A DNA stretch of 64,000 nt from Silicimonas sp. (GCA_022820365.1 JAJEFO010000001.1:1-64000), one strand, 5' to 3'; positions 30,801-38,955 are shown, numbered from the stretch's first letter. The notes: a model not told the origin generated them from the letters alone. A program made the numbers and translations.

Positions 30801-31983
30801 CGCCCGCCACCTCACCCTGATGGACATGGATCCGGACCGGAAGCGGGACACGGCGTGGGTCCGGCGGTCCAGCGCCCTGGATGCCATGGATGAACCGGTG
30901 GAGATCGACATCGTGGCGGGAGACGTGTCGCGGGAAGCCGATGTCCGGCGCTGTATCGACGGGCTGCAAAGGCCTCTGAAAGGGGTATTCCACCTGGCCG
31001 GTAAGCTGGATGACCGCCTGCTATCGGACCTTACGCCCCGCTCTCATGCGAAAGTGTTCGCTCCTAAGGCCCAAGGCGGCTTCCATCTGCACCAAGCCAC
31101 ACTTGACTGCCCTCTGGATCACTTCGTGCTGTTCTCTTCCACGGCCGCCACCTTCGGCAATCCCGGGCAGATCAATTACAGCGCGGCCAGTGCCTATCTG
31201 GACGGTCTGGCGGCCTGGCGTCGGCGACAAGGGTTGCCGGGCCTGGCCTACAACATGTCTGCCGTCGCCGAGGTGGGCATGGCCGCGCGTCAGCCTCATG
31301 TCCTGCGCATGATCAAGGAAACCGGAATGCCGGCGGTCAGCAGCCGCTTCGCGATCGCAAACCTGGACTACGCCTTGCGCACCGGGGCTGACCGGGACCA
31401 CTTGGTGACCGCCGTGTTCAAGCGTCCACCTTGGTCGGGTGACACCGCCGACTACATGCGCATCGGGCGCCTGATGAACAATCAGGACGCCTTCCGTATC
31501 GATGCAGGCACCCAGCTGACCATCGACAGCGTCGTGGAACAGATCGCGAGCAAGGTTGCCGAACTCTGCGGTCACGAAGAGGGCAGCGTGGACGAACCCC
31601 TGTCCAGCTTCGGCCTGAATTCCATTTCCGTCGCGGAATTGGGATCCTTCATCCTGACCCAGTTCAACTACCAGACCAGCGCCTTGGAACTCATGACCAC
31701 CGCGTCCTGTCAGTCGCTGGCCCAAGCCATCATGGGCAGTGCCCTGGAGGAGGATGACGAAGATCAAGCGGAATCATCCGGTGCGGAAAGTGAAGAGGCC
31801 GCCCCTGTCCGCCGGAGTGTCCGCCGCCCCCCTTCGACTTTTGCAAGTAAGCCGTCCGACCATTTCCCTTCGGAGGCGCTGTCTGGGGAGCAACCTCCGG
31901 CCCCGCTTGAGTCACCGGCGGAAGGACAGCCGCGGCCGGCACCGGTTCATGCAGCGGGTTCGTTCAGTCCCGAGGAAGCCTGA
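24850..31983 (+). CDS. Mono-modular highly reducing type I polyketide synthase: KS-AT-DH-(degenerate MT-like)-ER-KR-ACP
   Basis: KS: VAIVGYSYRMPGG, CTACSAGLSAL, EAHATGTVVGD, SVKSNVGHMEAA; AT: VFSGQGTQWAGCG, VGHSSGEVAAAYA; DH: LTEHRVHHASIMPAAGYMEL and LLDGGLQ; ER: IHSAMGGVGQAAIALAQ; KR: YLVTGGLGGMGLCLLPYL and FSSTAATFGNPGQINYSAASAYLD; ACP: SSFGLNSISVAELG. Confidence 0.96.
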   Translation: MNLERPGNLPNPERDVAIVGYSYRMPGGIKCDADFWRLLSERQTVKDPVVDRYGRGYRPIGPFSGPSRFASAYEGLIHDDQEWLFDPGLFGISHNEMLSTNPQVRMLLNCAWETFERVGWDLHSLRNSPTGVFIGAQTPAAASWRPVHGVNEFSVPNSSLAMLANRVSYHFNLMGSSLTCCTACSAGLSALHTALHALRYGDCQQALVGSVNYLGASRLSAGFNALGVISPDGQSNSFDAEANGYMRAEGAFLFALKPLEAAERDGDHIHAVVEATAINTAGGADGTGELVPGRSITAPTQHSQVELMRTACIHAGRHPGDFDYIEAHATGTVVGDRIEGNAIAEAYGGLDRSNPLRVSSVKSNVGHMEAAAFHCSLLKVVLMMQERTFAPTSGNYLVPNPEIDFDRCPMQVQTVCEPFPDRPAVVGINSFGFGGANGHCVVREYQPNRPRIWSTALAPNAGFLVPLSARTTEALQRSAKELRDAVDGQDLDLHTVAANLGRRRTHFNTRAAFAGYSREDLLQALDIFAEEASPVSTVAGGERSLAMVFSGQGTQWAGCGRTLYDAHPVFRRTVDAIEEHWSEYADFSLRNACFSATQTELDECQLAQPAIFMLQCALVELFKTWGVYPDCVVGHSSGEVAAAYACGALSLVDATRLVYHRATLQQRQAGSGRMLAIGMDRAGVEQLLAPLNADQENCLRPVEIACENAPASTVVCGPEDSLQPVMAELDRRNLRHSLLPGNIAFHSSAMDSLGDDMLSSLAFMDQLPFDADAPFISSVTGLETERLDSAYWWSNTRQPVNFAAAMATVKRDFRPDIVLEIAPHGALQTMIIQCLEDLTPRPACVPTLMRDTDSCLGFHEALGALFRAGLSLDFATQYPCPQPIAHLLPGHPREEQAALDALIDDEHFRRQGEYSHGPLVGHRMAAEDLRFEARLSEKDFPWLTEHRVHHASIMPAAGYMELLLEAFEGVPLCIDEIEFLQPCPVPSTPVRLQTSLEPVPHLPGAFTFVISSRPFDTDEGGERHCLGRLHLLEGGGGTSVSAPRRLEEIDRSRFAVADRLDSDLFYERLEAVLEDAFQYGPNFRTIQNFDFDKVTKAMLVELEMDAELWVSGRDEGYVLCPPLLDGGLQIFLYYLMYVSDVFSIPKRARNVTFLRPPSSPRVTCYVTKSEDDWTTLDENGQFSVPLGERSIGCISFYDSDTGELIACMDEYYSFSSNPRWADLPNSRHVVSWQPKNLPDVELLLANLPNGDIETGKLISILEDAGGGARRACHIVEFAGSREPGETVIQRALSSMSDTGGQSEFWLLSDSNEASRACYDALHQHDAALRFASLEFNEGGETAFDKGLLRPEAADLVFLHDDVQVLGTDGWSVLRRLTVDGGLVLITHAPGAAVQTGAGWTIMRAGQCSTLLQAPLARKQATAAGLPGPRWALGEKRSLATDWVSRLERPDVHAIAPETLSERNFLDLEEWPGAADVQAIDFFCGRDPDDPTGEAITSRFVAFVQALVPCRIRQANSVCRLTVVTEGAACQVEDPRGQALWGAVRSMALEVGEEARLEFCLVDLGSPEDLDTLVRIGGSNLRERELAVRERRMWVPRVLSQRERFSPLPSGTDAAYRLCLENPGQVNGLQMRTYIPPVLAADDVEIEVTAAALNFRDVMVTLGLLPALAYERSALGKEVGMEASGVIRRVGDSVRNLQVGDAVAFTKGGCIANRVVVSQNSVFGKPERLGMIDAAASLSVYVTAYYALVHLARLRAGQRVLIHSAMGGVGQAAIALAQDIGAEIYTTAGSKKKREQLLAMGAEAALDSHSYDWFEDLMAATGGEGVDVVLNSLAGHHIVLCLQALRPGGWHCEIGKVDIYADNALSLAVFRKNLRFAAIDVDRLMLDDPDLSGDISQTCMDMLGRAALPPLPATVFPCGQYAEALRLMMAGQHQGKLVLEVPATDDPGFPIADSRPFLDPDATYLVTGGLGGMGLCLLPYLVTAGARHLTLMDMDPDRKRDTAWVRRSSALDAMDEPVEIDIVAGDVSREADVRRCIDGLQRPLKGVFHLAGKLDDRLLSDLTPRSHAKVFAPKAQGGFHLHQATLDCPLDHFVLFSSTAATFGNPGQINYSAASAYLDGLAAWRRRQGLPGLAYNMSAVAEVGMAARQPHVLRMIKETGMPAVSSRFAIANLDYALRTGADRDHLVTAVFKRPPWSGDTADYMRIGRLMNNQDAFRIDAGTQLTIDSVVEQIASKVAELCGHEEGSVDEPLSSFGLNSISVAELGSFILTQFNYQTSALELMTTASCQSLAQAIMGSALEEDDEDQAESSGAESEEAAPVRRSVRRPPSTFASKPSDHFPSEALSGEQPPAPLESPAEGQPRPAPVHAAGSFSPEEA

Positions 31984-34478
31984 TGGCGGAACCCACGGTT
32001 GCCGACCGGACAGTGCCTCCCCTGGTGGGCCTGCTGCCCGCCCCGTGCCAGAAGGATGTCACGGACCTGCGCCGTTTCATCCGCGCCGTGCGCAGCCAGG
32101 AGGCGGCGGCCGCGCCTGCCGTGTCACCCGGCCAGTTCCGGAATGTATTGCTGACGGGAGCCACGGGCCTGGTTGGTCGCTTCGTTCTGCGCGAACTCCT
32201 GTCCCTGCATCCGGACCTGACCGTGCACTGCCTGGTCCGGGCCGACGATCCTGATCATGGCCTCCAGCGGTTGCAGGAGGCCATGCAACATGCGGAAATC
32301 TGGGATGACGCTTATGCCCCTCGCATACGGGCCGTTGTCGGTGACATCAGCCGGGAGCGGTTCGGTCTTGACGCGCAGGGCTTTGCTGAACTGTGTCAGC
32401 AGATCGACGCCGTCTACCACTTTGCCGCCGACCTGAGCCTGGCCTCGTCCTATGCGACCATTCGCGAAGTCAACGCCGCCAGCCTCCGCAACGTGCTGGA
32501 GCTGTGCCTGCGAACACGTCTGAAGCACGTCTTCTACGCGTCCACCATGGGCGTGTTTCCCCAGTATTTCTGCGGATTTACCCGCGAATTCCGACAGAGC
32601 GGCATTCACCACCAGATGCAGCCGGACCTTGCTGCCATGACCCGGGTCTTTCCGTTGGGACTCATGGGATACCCCTGGAGCAAGCTTGCGGCTGAACAGG
32701 GGCTGTTGTTTGCGCAGCAGGTCGGGCTGCCCGTGGCCATCTTCCGCTTGCCGCAGACGGGCGTGGCCAATACGGGCTATTCGCAGGCCGACGACATCAC
32801 CGTCCGGATTTTCGCGGCCATGGCTGACGTCGAGGCCATGCCGCCAGGGGTAGTCTTCCAGAACAACGAAACCGTGGACGTTCTCAGTTCCGTCTGTGCC
32901 GCGATTTCCCTGAATCCGGAAAGACGGTACACGATTTACCATTGCTGCAACCCCCAGTGGATGCACCACAACCTGGAACCCGCCGAGTTCGGGATGTACT
33001 GGCGGGAGGTTTCCTACGAGGAGTTCAAGCGCGCCTGCCAGGCCCGGGACGAGGTGTCGCCCCTCTACGGGCACTGGACCCTGCTCGATCACTTTCGGTC
33101 GTACTGGTTTCGCGAGAAAGACGAGGCCCTCCTGCGGCCCGTCTCTGACCGCGCCATGCGCGAGGACTGCCCCCACCCCATCAAGTGGGTGGGCCTGCTG
33201 ACAGTCCTCAAGCGTTCGCATGAGTGGGTGCAGCGCTACCGGGACCGATGGCCTCACCCGATACCCCGCAGCGACGTGGATGCCGACGCCCTGCTGACTC
33301 AAGCCGCTCGGTACGCGGGACGCACGGGTCTGTCGGTCGAGGAGATCTATCCCGAGTGGATGCTTGCGGGCCTGTGGCAACTGGTGGCGGCCCTAAAGGA
33401 GGAACCAGCCCGGCTGCGGGAGACCAGCCGGACATTTGTGGCCCTGGACCTGAGTCGTAACCTGCATCACAATGCCGTATTGGCCCGGGAGCGGCAGCAG
33501 CAGCCGGAAATTGCCGAGACTCCGATTGACCGCCCGGTCTTCATCATCGGCATCAACCGTACCGGCACCACTTTCCTGCATCGACTGCTGGTGCGGGACC
33601 CGCGTTTCTGGGTCCTGCGCGGCCATGAGTTGGTGCCCCCGGTCCTGGCGCCTGATCTGTCGGACATACCGGAGAGTCGCCAGCGCATGTACTTGGAGGA
33701 TGCCCTGTCTGCGACGGACCTGGTCCGGATCCTGGAAGGCCTCCACCATGTGGGCGTCAATGAACCGGAAGAGGAATTCCAGTTGCTGAACCTGGCCTTC
33801 GCCAGCTGGGCCTACACGATCCGGTACCACGTCCCGGCATATGCGCACTGGCTGGGTACAGTGTGCGCGGACCAGGCCTACGCCCATCATCGCCGAACCC
33901 TGCAACACTTTGAACACCATCGCCGTGAACGGCACAGCGGGCATCCGGGCCAGTGGCTGCTGAAAATGCCCTTCCATCTCATGGAACTGGAGAGCCTGCT
34001 GGCCGCCTACCCCGATGCGCTGTTCATCCAGACCCATCGCGAACCGGTCCAATTCATCGGCTCTTGGACCAGTCTCGTGGCAAGACTCCGTTCCGTAAGT
34101 ATGGAACCTCGCTCGCTGCAAGAGGAAGGGGCGGAGCAACTGGCCTTCATGGGTCGCATGCTCGACGGCGCCGTGGCCTTCCGGGAGGCCCACCCGGAAT
34201 TGGCGGACCGTTGGCTTGACGTGAATTACTTCGATCTGGTGCAGGACCCGATGGCGACGGTCCGGGGCATCTATGAACACTTCAGCTGGCCCCTCCCCCA
34301 GCACGCGTCGGCTTCCATGACGAGTTGGCTGCGCCGGCAGGCACAACATCGGCGCCAGGAAGTACGGCATAGCTACGCGCTGGAGGACTTCGGCCTCACT
34401 CCGGATGCGGTTGACCAGGCCTGTGCCCGGTATCTGACCTTCAACGAACAGCACGGCATTCACTGGTCGCAGTCGTGA
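31983..34478 (+). CDS. Bifunctional thioester reductase (SDR-type TR) - sulfotransferase fusion
   Basis: N-terminal NVLLTGATGLVGRFVLRELL ... YHFAADLSLASSYATIREVNAASLRNVLELC (TR domain); C-terminal RPVFIIGINRTGTTFLHRLLVRDPRFW (5'-phosphosulfate-binding motif) ... QWLLKMPFHLMELESLLAAYPDALFIQTHREP (sulfotransferase). Start ATG overlaps PKS stop (TGATG). Confidence 0.93.
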   Translation: MAEPTVADRTVPPLVGLLPAPCQKDVTDLRRFIRAVRSQEAAAAPAVSPGQFRNVLLTGATGLVGRFVLRELLSLHPDLTVHCLVRADDPDHGLQRLQEAMQHAEIWDDAYAPRIRAVVGDISRERFGLDAQGFAELCQQIDAVYHFAADLSLASSYATIREVNAASLRNVLELCLRTRLKHVFYASTMGVFPQYFCGFTREFRQSGIHHQMQPDLAAMTRVFPLGLMGYPWSKLAAEQGLLFAQQVGLPVAIFRLPQTGVANTGYSQADDITVRIFAAMADVEAMPPGVVFQNNETVDVLSSVCAAISLNPERRYTIYHCCNPQWMHHNLEPAEFGMYWREVSYEEFKRACQARDEVSPLYGHWTLLDHFRSYWFREKDEALLRPVSDRAMREDCPHPIKWVGLLTVLKRSHEWVQRYRDRWPHPIPRSDVDADALLTQAARYAGRTGLSVEEIYPEWMLAGLWQLVAALKEEPARLRETSRTFVALDLSRNLHHNAVLARERQQQPEIAETPIDRPVFIIGINRTGTTFLHRLLVRDPRFWVLRGHELVPPVLAPDLSDIPESRQRMYLEDALSATDLVRILEGLHHVGVNEPEEEFQLLNLAFASWAYTIRYHVPAYAHWLGTVCADQAYAHHRRTLQHFEHHRRERHSGHPGQWLLKMPFHLMELESLLAAYPDALFIQTHREPVQFIGSWTSLVARLRSVSMEPRSLQEEGAEQLAFMGRMLDGAVAFREAHPELADRWLDVNYFDLVQDPMATVRGIYEHFSWPLPQHASASMTSWLRRQAQHRRQEVRHSYALEDFGLTPDAVDQACARYLTFNEQHGIHWSQS

Positions 34479-34506
34479 CCGTCTTGGGACGAACAGGTGC
34501 GCACCG

Positions 34507-34530
34507 GGAGCAAGGGGACGCCCTTGCTCC
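34507..34530 (+). terminator. Strong hairpin 29 bp after the TR-sulfotransferase stop; terminator-like without U-tract
   Basis: GGAGCAAGGG-gacg-CCCTTGCTCC. Confidence 0.5.
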
Positions 34531-34733
34531 TACGTGGATTGGCTTGGCATCCTGACACGGTCACAGTGACATTGGTTCTCTTGTTGATGGGACTGCCGGG
34601 CCAGGGCGAAACCTGCAGTCCGTCGTTACCGCGCCAAACCCAGTCCAGAAGCCGGTCTTCCGGAGACACTTGGAGTAAGGCCGGTTCAGAATGTCCCCAT
34701 ATCTTGGCTGAAAGCCTGCAAAGCCATCCTGTT

Positions 34734-35024
34734 TCAAGGTGCCGCTGACCACGTCCACTCGAGCCCAGCGCCGACGCTGCCGCGGCCCGCCGTCAGGTCG
34801 GCCCAGGCCTGCCACTTCGCGTCCTCCGCATGAGCCGCGTCCGGCTCGATCCTGTAACCCACCCTTAGGCTCTCGATCTCCTGAATCCCGCTCATCCGGC
34901 CGTAGGAGCCGCCCACCATCCCGTGACCGCGACCCGTTCCGTGGGCGACCTCCAGCGACCAGTCCGCACCGCTTCCGGTCTCCGACAGGCCGGGCACGGC
35001 CTCCGGCCCGAGCAGCGCGGCCAC
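34734..35024 (-). pseudogene. Possible C-terminal fragment of an outer-membrane beta-barrel/autotransporter-like protein
   Basis: ...GADWSLEVAHGTGRGHGMVGGSYGRMSGIQEIESLRVGYRIEPDAAHAEDAKWQAWADLTAGRGSVGAGLEWTWSAAP; alternating hydrophobic/Gly-rich pattern; no N-terminus. Confidence 0.3.
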
Positions 35025-35359
35025 GCCACCCGAGGACGCGTCGCCGAGACCGGCGGTGACTTGAGTCCCCGGTTTTGTGCCGGATTAACCTGTCCGCGAT
35101 TTCGGGCGTGGCCGGATCATTGCGAAACAGGCTCGGGCATTCCGCCGCCTGGTCGGGCGGCCTGTTTCTTCTTTTCCAAGCAGTACGGTCCTTTCCAGGC
35201 AGTCGGGAAGGCCCCGCCCGGCCTTGAGGGCCGGGCGGGGTTCCGTATCATCCGAAGTTCCACCAACGATGATGACACGGCCAACGAGTGCAGATCCGGT
35301 ATCCGTCCCAACTCACCGGCGGGATGCCGGAATGGACCGACGGTTTCCGGTTCTGGACC

Positions 35360-35506
35360 GTCCTCTGCGGATACGACGCGGACGACGCCGGAGGCCGCGC
35401 CGCAGGAATGCTCGAAGCGCGGAATTCCTCGATCCGGCGCATGTGGCCGGACGTCGGCAAGGACTGGAACGAGATCCTTCAAGGGCGGGTCCGGGCACGG
35501 TCCTGA
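35360..35506 (+). pseudogene. TOPRIM/plasmid-primase-like remnant (mobile-element associated)
   Basis: FWTVLCGYDADDAGGRAAGMLEARNSSIRRMWPDVGKDWNEILQGR resembles the end of DUF3991/TOPRIM proteins. Confidence 0.45.
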
Positions 35507-35785
35507 ACGGACGCAAGCGCCCAAGGCCGCACGCACGCGCCAACGATGGAAACCTCGGACGGCATGGTTGCGCGCTCAGCACCGGCATGCCCTTTGCGCT
35601 GCGGTTCACGGCGTGCTCGAATCGTCATCGGGAACGAGGAAACGAGACCGCTGCAAACAACCGAACCGGCTCGACACGCGCAGGAAGGCGGGAAACGATG
35701 ACGTTCTGGAAACCCGCCCAGTCAGGTCAGCGCAAAGTGGGACAAATCGTCCCGGACCGAACGAAAAAGCGCAGGAAACTCACGT

Positions 35786-35995
35786 CTAAGCAATCCGAAA
35801 AACAACACCGTCGCCGGGGCGGTATTTGACGATGAAGGACTTGGTGCCGGAGGGCTGCGCGCGGCAGCCGAAGCCGACCAGCCTGTCGTCCAATGCGATC
35901 CAGGACTTGTCCGCGGGCTCCAGAGCGTCCTCGGCACGCTTGGTCAGGGTGAGTTTCGCACGGGCCACGCGCTTGGCTGACTTGAGGTTTTCCAT
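35786..35995 (-). pseudogene. Truncated tyrosine-type integrase, N-terminal arm-binding (DUF4102-like) portion
   Basis: MENLKSAKRVARAKLTLTKRAEDALEPADKSWIALDDRLVGFGCRAQPSGTKSFIVKYRPGDG, then frame ends. Confidence 0.7.
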
Positions 35996-36249
35996 GGGGC
36001 GCAGGCAATGCCGGAACGCGCGAATTTGCAACACGCAAGTCAACACGCGGAGTTCAAAAAGCGACTGATCCGGTCCGCCTGTGACGGCCATTGGGAAATT
36101 GAGTGGAACACAACTACGTGGAAAAAGATGGATAAACATGTTTAGGCGCTGTCAGGCGAAGACTGGAGCGGGCATTGTTTACATTAACGAATTAAATCAA
36201 GAGGTAGAGACTCTTCCTTCGAGGATCACGCCCTGGAACCAGAACGCGA

Positions 36250-37806
36250 TCAGAAGTCGGTCGGTGCGCCACCTTCCCGCTTGCGCCGCTCGACGAACGC
36301 CTCAAGTTCTTCGCGCCTGTCGTCGTCAAGCGAAGGCGGCACGAACCGTTCGATGATCTGCTTGTAGAGTGCATGCGCACGTTCTGCCGTCCAGGTGCCG
36401 CCATTGATCATCCACGCCTCGAAATTCGTCCAGTCGCTTGCGAACGGGCGATAGAACGCGGTCTCATAGCGATCCTGCGTGTGCTGGATCCCAAAGTAGT
36501 GGCCGCTGGAGCCAACCTCCCGGATTGCGTCCAAGGCAATATCCTCAGGGTTCGTCGCCACGACTTCCGGTTCCATGTATCGCTGGATCATCTGGAGCAC
36601 TTCACAATCCATCACGAACTTCTCGGGGCACGCGATCAGTCCACCCTCAAGCCATCCAGCGGCATGATAGACCATGTTCGTTCCCGACTGGACCGCCGCC
36701 CAGAGCGAATTCGATGTCTCCCACATGGCCTGTCCATCTGGAACATTGGCCGCGCAGACGCCCGAAGAGCGCATGGGCAAATCGTAGTAGCGCGCCAATT
36801 GACCCGTCATCTGGGTCGCGCGCATGTATTCCGGTGTCCCGAACGCCGGCGCGCCCGACTGCATGTCCACGTTTGAAGTGAACGTCCCAAGTGCGCAGGC
36901 ACAGCCGGGCGCGACATGCTGGAACAAGGCGATGGCTGACAGGCCCTCTGCAATCGACAAGGTCACGGCGCCAGCCATTGTGACTGGCGCCATCGCGCCG
37001 GCCAGCGTGAACGGTGAAACCACCACGGCCTGACCTCGGCGCACCAGGCGCAGGCAGCCATCGATCATCGGCTGGTCGTGTTTCAGCGGCGACGTGGAGT
37101 TGATGTTCGTGTACATCCGCGGGCACTCTTGAAACTCCTCCTCAGAGAGGGCGCTGCCGATCTTCACCATCTCCATCACGTCCTCGACCCGCTCCTTGCC
37201 CAGCGAGTAGGCGTGCAACACCTTGTCGGTCAGCGTCAGCTTGTCGTAGAGCATGTCGAGATGCCGAACGCTTGGATGAATGTCGACGGGCTCGACCGGG
37301 TAGCCGCCCGCGAAGTGGATGCAATTGAAGTGCTGGGTGAGCTTAAGGAGCCTGACGCATTGCTCGCGAGTGCCGGGAACCTTCTTTCCGAGCTCGAGGT
37401 CAAAGTAGTTCGGCGGTGACGAGACGTTTCCAAAGACGATGTGGCTTCCGCCAATCGTCAGCTTTCGGTCCGGATTGCGCGGCAAAAGCGTGAAGGAAGC
37501 CGGCGCACGCCCGACCATTTCCATAATCCAGTCCCGACCCATCCGCACATTCGTCCCGTCGACCTTGCAGCCTGCCTCCCTGAAGATTTCCAAGGCCTCT
37601 TCGTTAAGGAACTCGACGCCGATCTCCTCCAGAATGTGCATTGCGCCGGCGTGAATCGCCTGGATGCCGTCTTCATCCAGCGGCTCGGTGGGTGCATCCA
37701 GATTGACGGGAATGCGCCACGGCATCTGCGGGAACAGTTCGCCTGATCTCCTGTCGCGGTTTCCCGCGCGCCCGCCTGCGCGGCGCCTTCGCTCTTGGCT
37801 GGACAT
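36250..37806 (-). CDS. Trimethylamine methyltransferase (MttB) family protein, non-pyrrolysine
   Basis: MHILEEIGVEFLNEEALEIFREAGCKVDG ... FGNVSSPPNYFDLE ... uninterrupted 518-aa frame. Confidence 0.88.
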   Translation of the reverse strand: MSSQERRRRAGGRAGNRDRRSGELFPQMPWRIPVNLDAPTEPLDEDGIQAIHAGAMHILEEIGVEFLNEEALEIFREAGCKVDGTNVRMGRDWIMEMVGRAPASFTLLPRNPDRKLTIGGSHIVFGNVSSPPNYFDLELGKKVPGTREQCVRLLKLTQHFNCIHFAGGYPVEPVDIHPSVRHLDMLYDKLTLTDKVLHAYSLGKERVEDVMEMVKIGSALSEEEFQECPRMYTNINSTSPLKHDQPMIDGCLRLVRRGQAVVVSPFTLAGAMAPVTMAGAVTLSIAEGLSAIALFQHVAPGCACALGTFTSNVDMQSGAPAFGTPEYMRATQMTGQLARYYDLPMRSSGVCAANVPDGQAMWETSNSLWAAVQSGTNMVYHAAGWLEGGLIACPEKFVMDCEVLQMIQRYMEPEVVATNPEDIALDAIREVGSSGHYFGIQHTQDRYETAFYRPFASDWTNFEAWMINGGTWTAERAHALYKQIIERFVPPSLDDDRREELEAFVERRKREGGAPTDF

Positions 37807-37901
37807 TGCAATCTCCCGATTCACAGGGAGTCTTGGTCGAAGCGCTGCAAGTTGAATGACCGTTTCCGACACCTCTTGTCGCTTTTTGTGCCGCCTGCGA
37901 G

Positions 37902-38579
37902 CTAGCCAACGATCCAGTCGGCAAGTTGTCCGATATCGGAAAGCACCACGTCGGCATTGTGTGCCAGTTCCTCCGCCCCTGCCACGCCTGTCAGCACTGC
38001 AATGGGTCGCATTCCGGCGGCCTTCGCGGCCATCAGGTCAACTTGGCTGTCCCCGACCATCAGCGTTCGCTCGGGCGCAATCGACGTGGCCTTGGCGAAA
38101 GCAAGCAACGGTTCTGGCGCGGGCTTGGAACCATACCCGGAGTCGCAGCCGGCAAGGAACGCAAAGCAGTCGGCGATGCCGGCTGCCTCGAGTTGGCAGC
38201 GCGAACGCGCCTCGGAATCATTCGTGACCAGCCCGAGCACATATTCCTGCCTGAGCCCATCGAGGCAAGACGCTAGGTCCACCGTCGGCACCATCGGCGT
38301 CCGATTCGACATTGCATCAATCACGTGCAACGCCTCCTGCTCGCCCCCTTGCATATATGGCGCGAGGACATACGCCATTTCGTTGGACGTGCCGGCGACG
38401 GCGACGCTGCCGGGCAGGAACCTTGTCTGCTCGAAATCAAATCCAAGGGCGAACGCCGCGGCTTCAAGACGATCCGTTGGCACCGAGCTTGCCAGCAGTT
38501 CGGCCATCACCGCTCCCCATGAACGCTGGAAGTCAAACAACGTCCCGTCCTTGTCGAAAATGATCGCCTCTACGGTCAC
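37902..38579 (-). CDS. HAD-superfamily hydrolase (phosphoglycolate phosphatase-like)
   Basis: VEAIIFDKDGTLFDFQRSW ... GLVTNDSE ... RTLMVGDSQVDLMAAKAAGM; GTG start inferred. Confidence 0.85.
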   Translation of the reverse strand: MTVEAIIFDKDGTLFDFQRSWGAVMAELLASSVPTDRLEAAAFALGFDFEQTRFLPGSVAVAGTSNEMAYVLAPYMQGGEQEALHVIDAMSNRTPMVPTVDLASCLDGLRQEYVLGLVTNDSEARSRCQLEAAGIADCFAFLAGCDSGYGSKPAPEPLLAFAKATSIAPERTLMVGDSQVDLMAAKAAGMRPIAVLTGVAGAEELAHNADVVLSDIGQLADWIVG

Positions 38580-38910
38580 GATCTGTCCCTTTCTGATGCG
38601 AAGCTTGAGTGTCGTTTGACTGATTCCCGACGGAATTCCCATATCGTCATGAATTTGACTTGCCGCATGCCAGGAGAACAATCCTGAGAGCAGGCAATTT
38701 GCATGAACGACGCCGGGGGCACGTGAGCGACGATGCGGCCGGCGAAGGTCGAAAACACCGACAATGGCGGCGGAGTTCGCCTCACCGCCAGTTTCTGGCT
38801 GTGCCCGCAATTGACTGCGGCACCGCTCGGATCGGGCATTTCGCTGCAGTGGTCGAGAATGACCTCAATGGTGGCGATGCGAGCACATCGACACCTTGTT
38901 AGCGAGAATT

Positions 38911-38929
38911 TGTATCACGCCTTGATACA
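38911..38929. promoter_or_regulatory. Inverted repeat, probable HigA operator
   Basis: TGTATCA-cgcct-TGATACA, 27 bp upstream of the higB start. Confidence 0.6.
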
Positions 38930-38955
38930 CGAATCTCGGAGTGATTCATACCAAC

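Noticed and set aside
32124-33380. 418-aa minus-strand ORF antisense to the TR domain
   Set aside because: Antisense shadow frame of the TR domain; no family signature.
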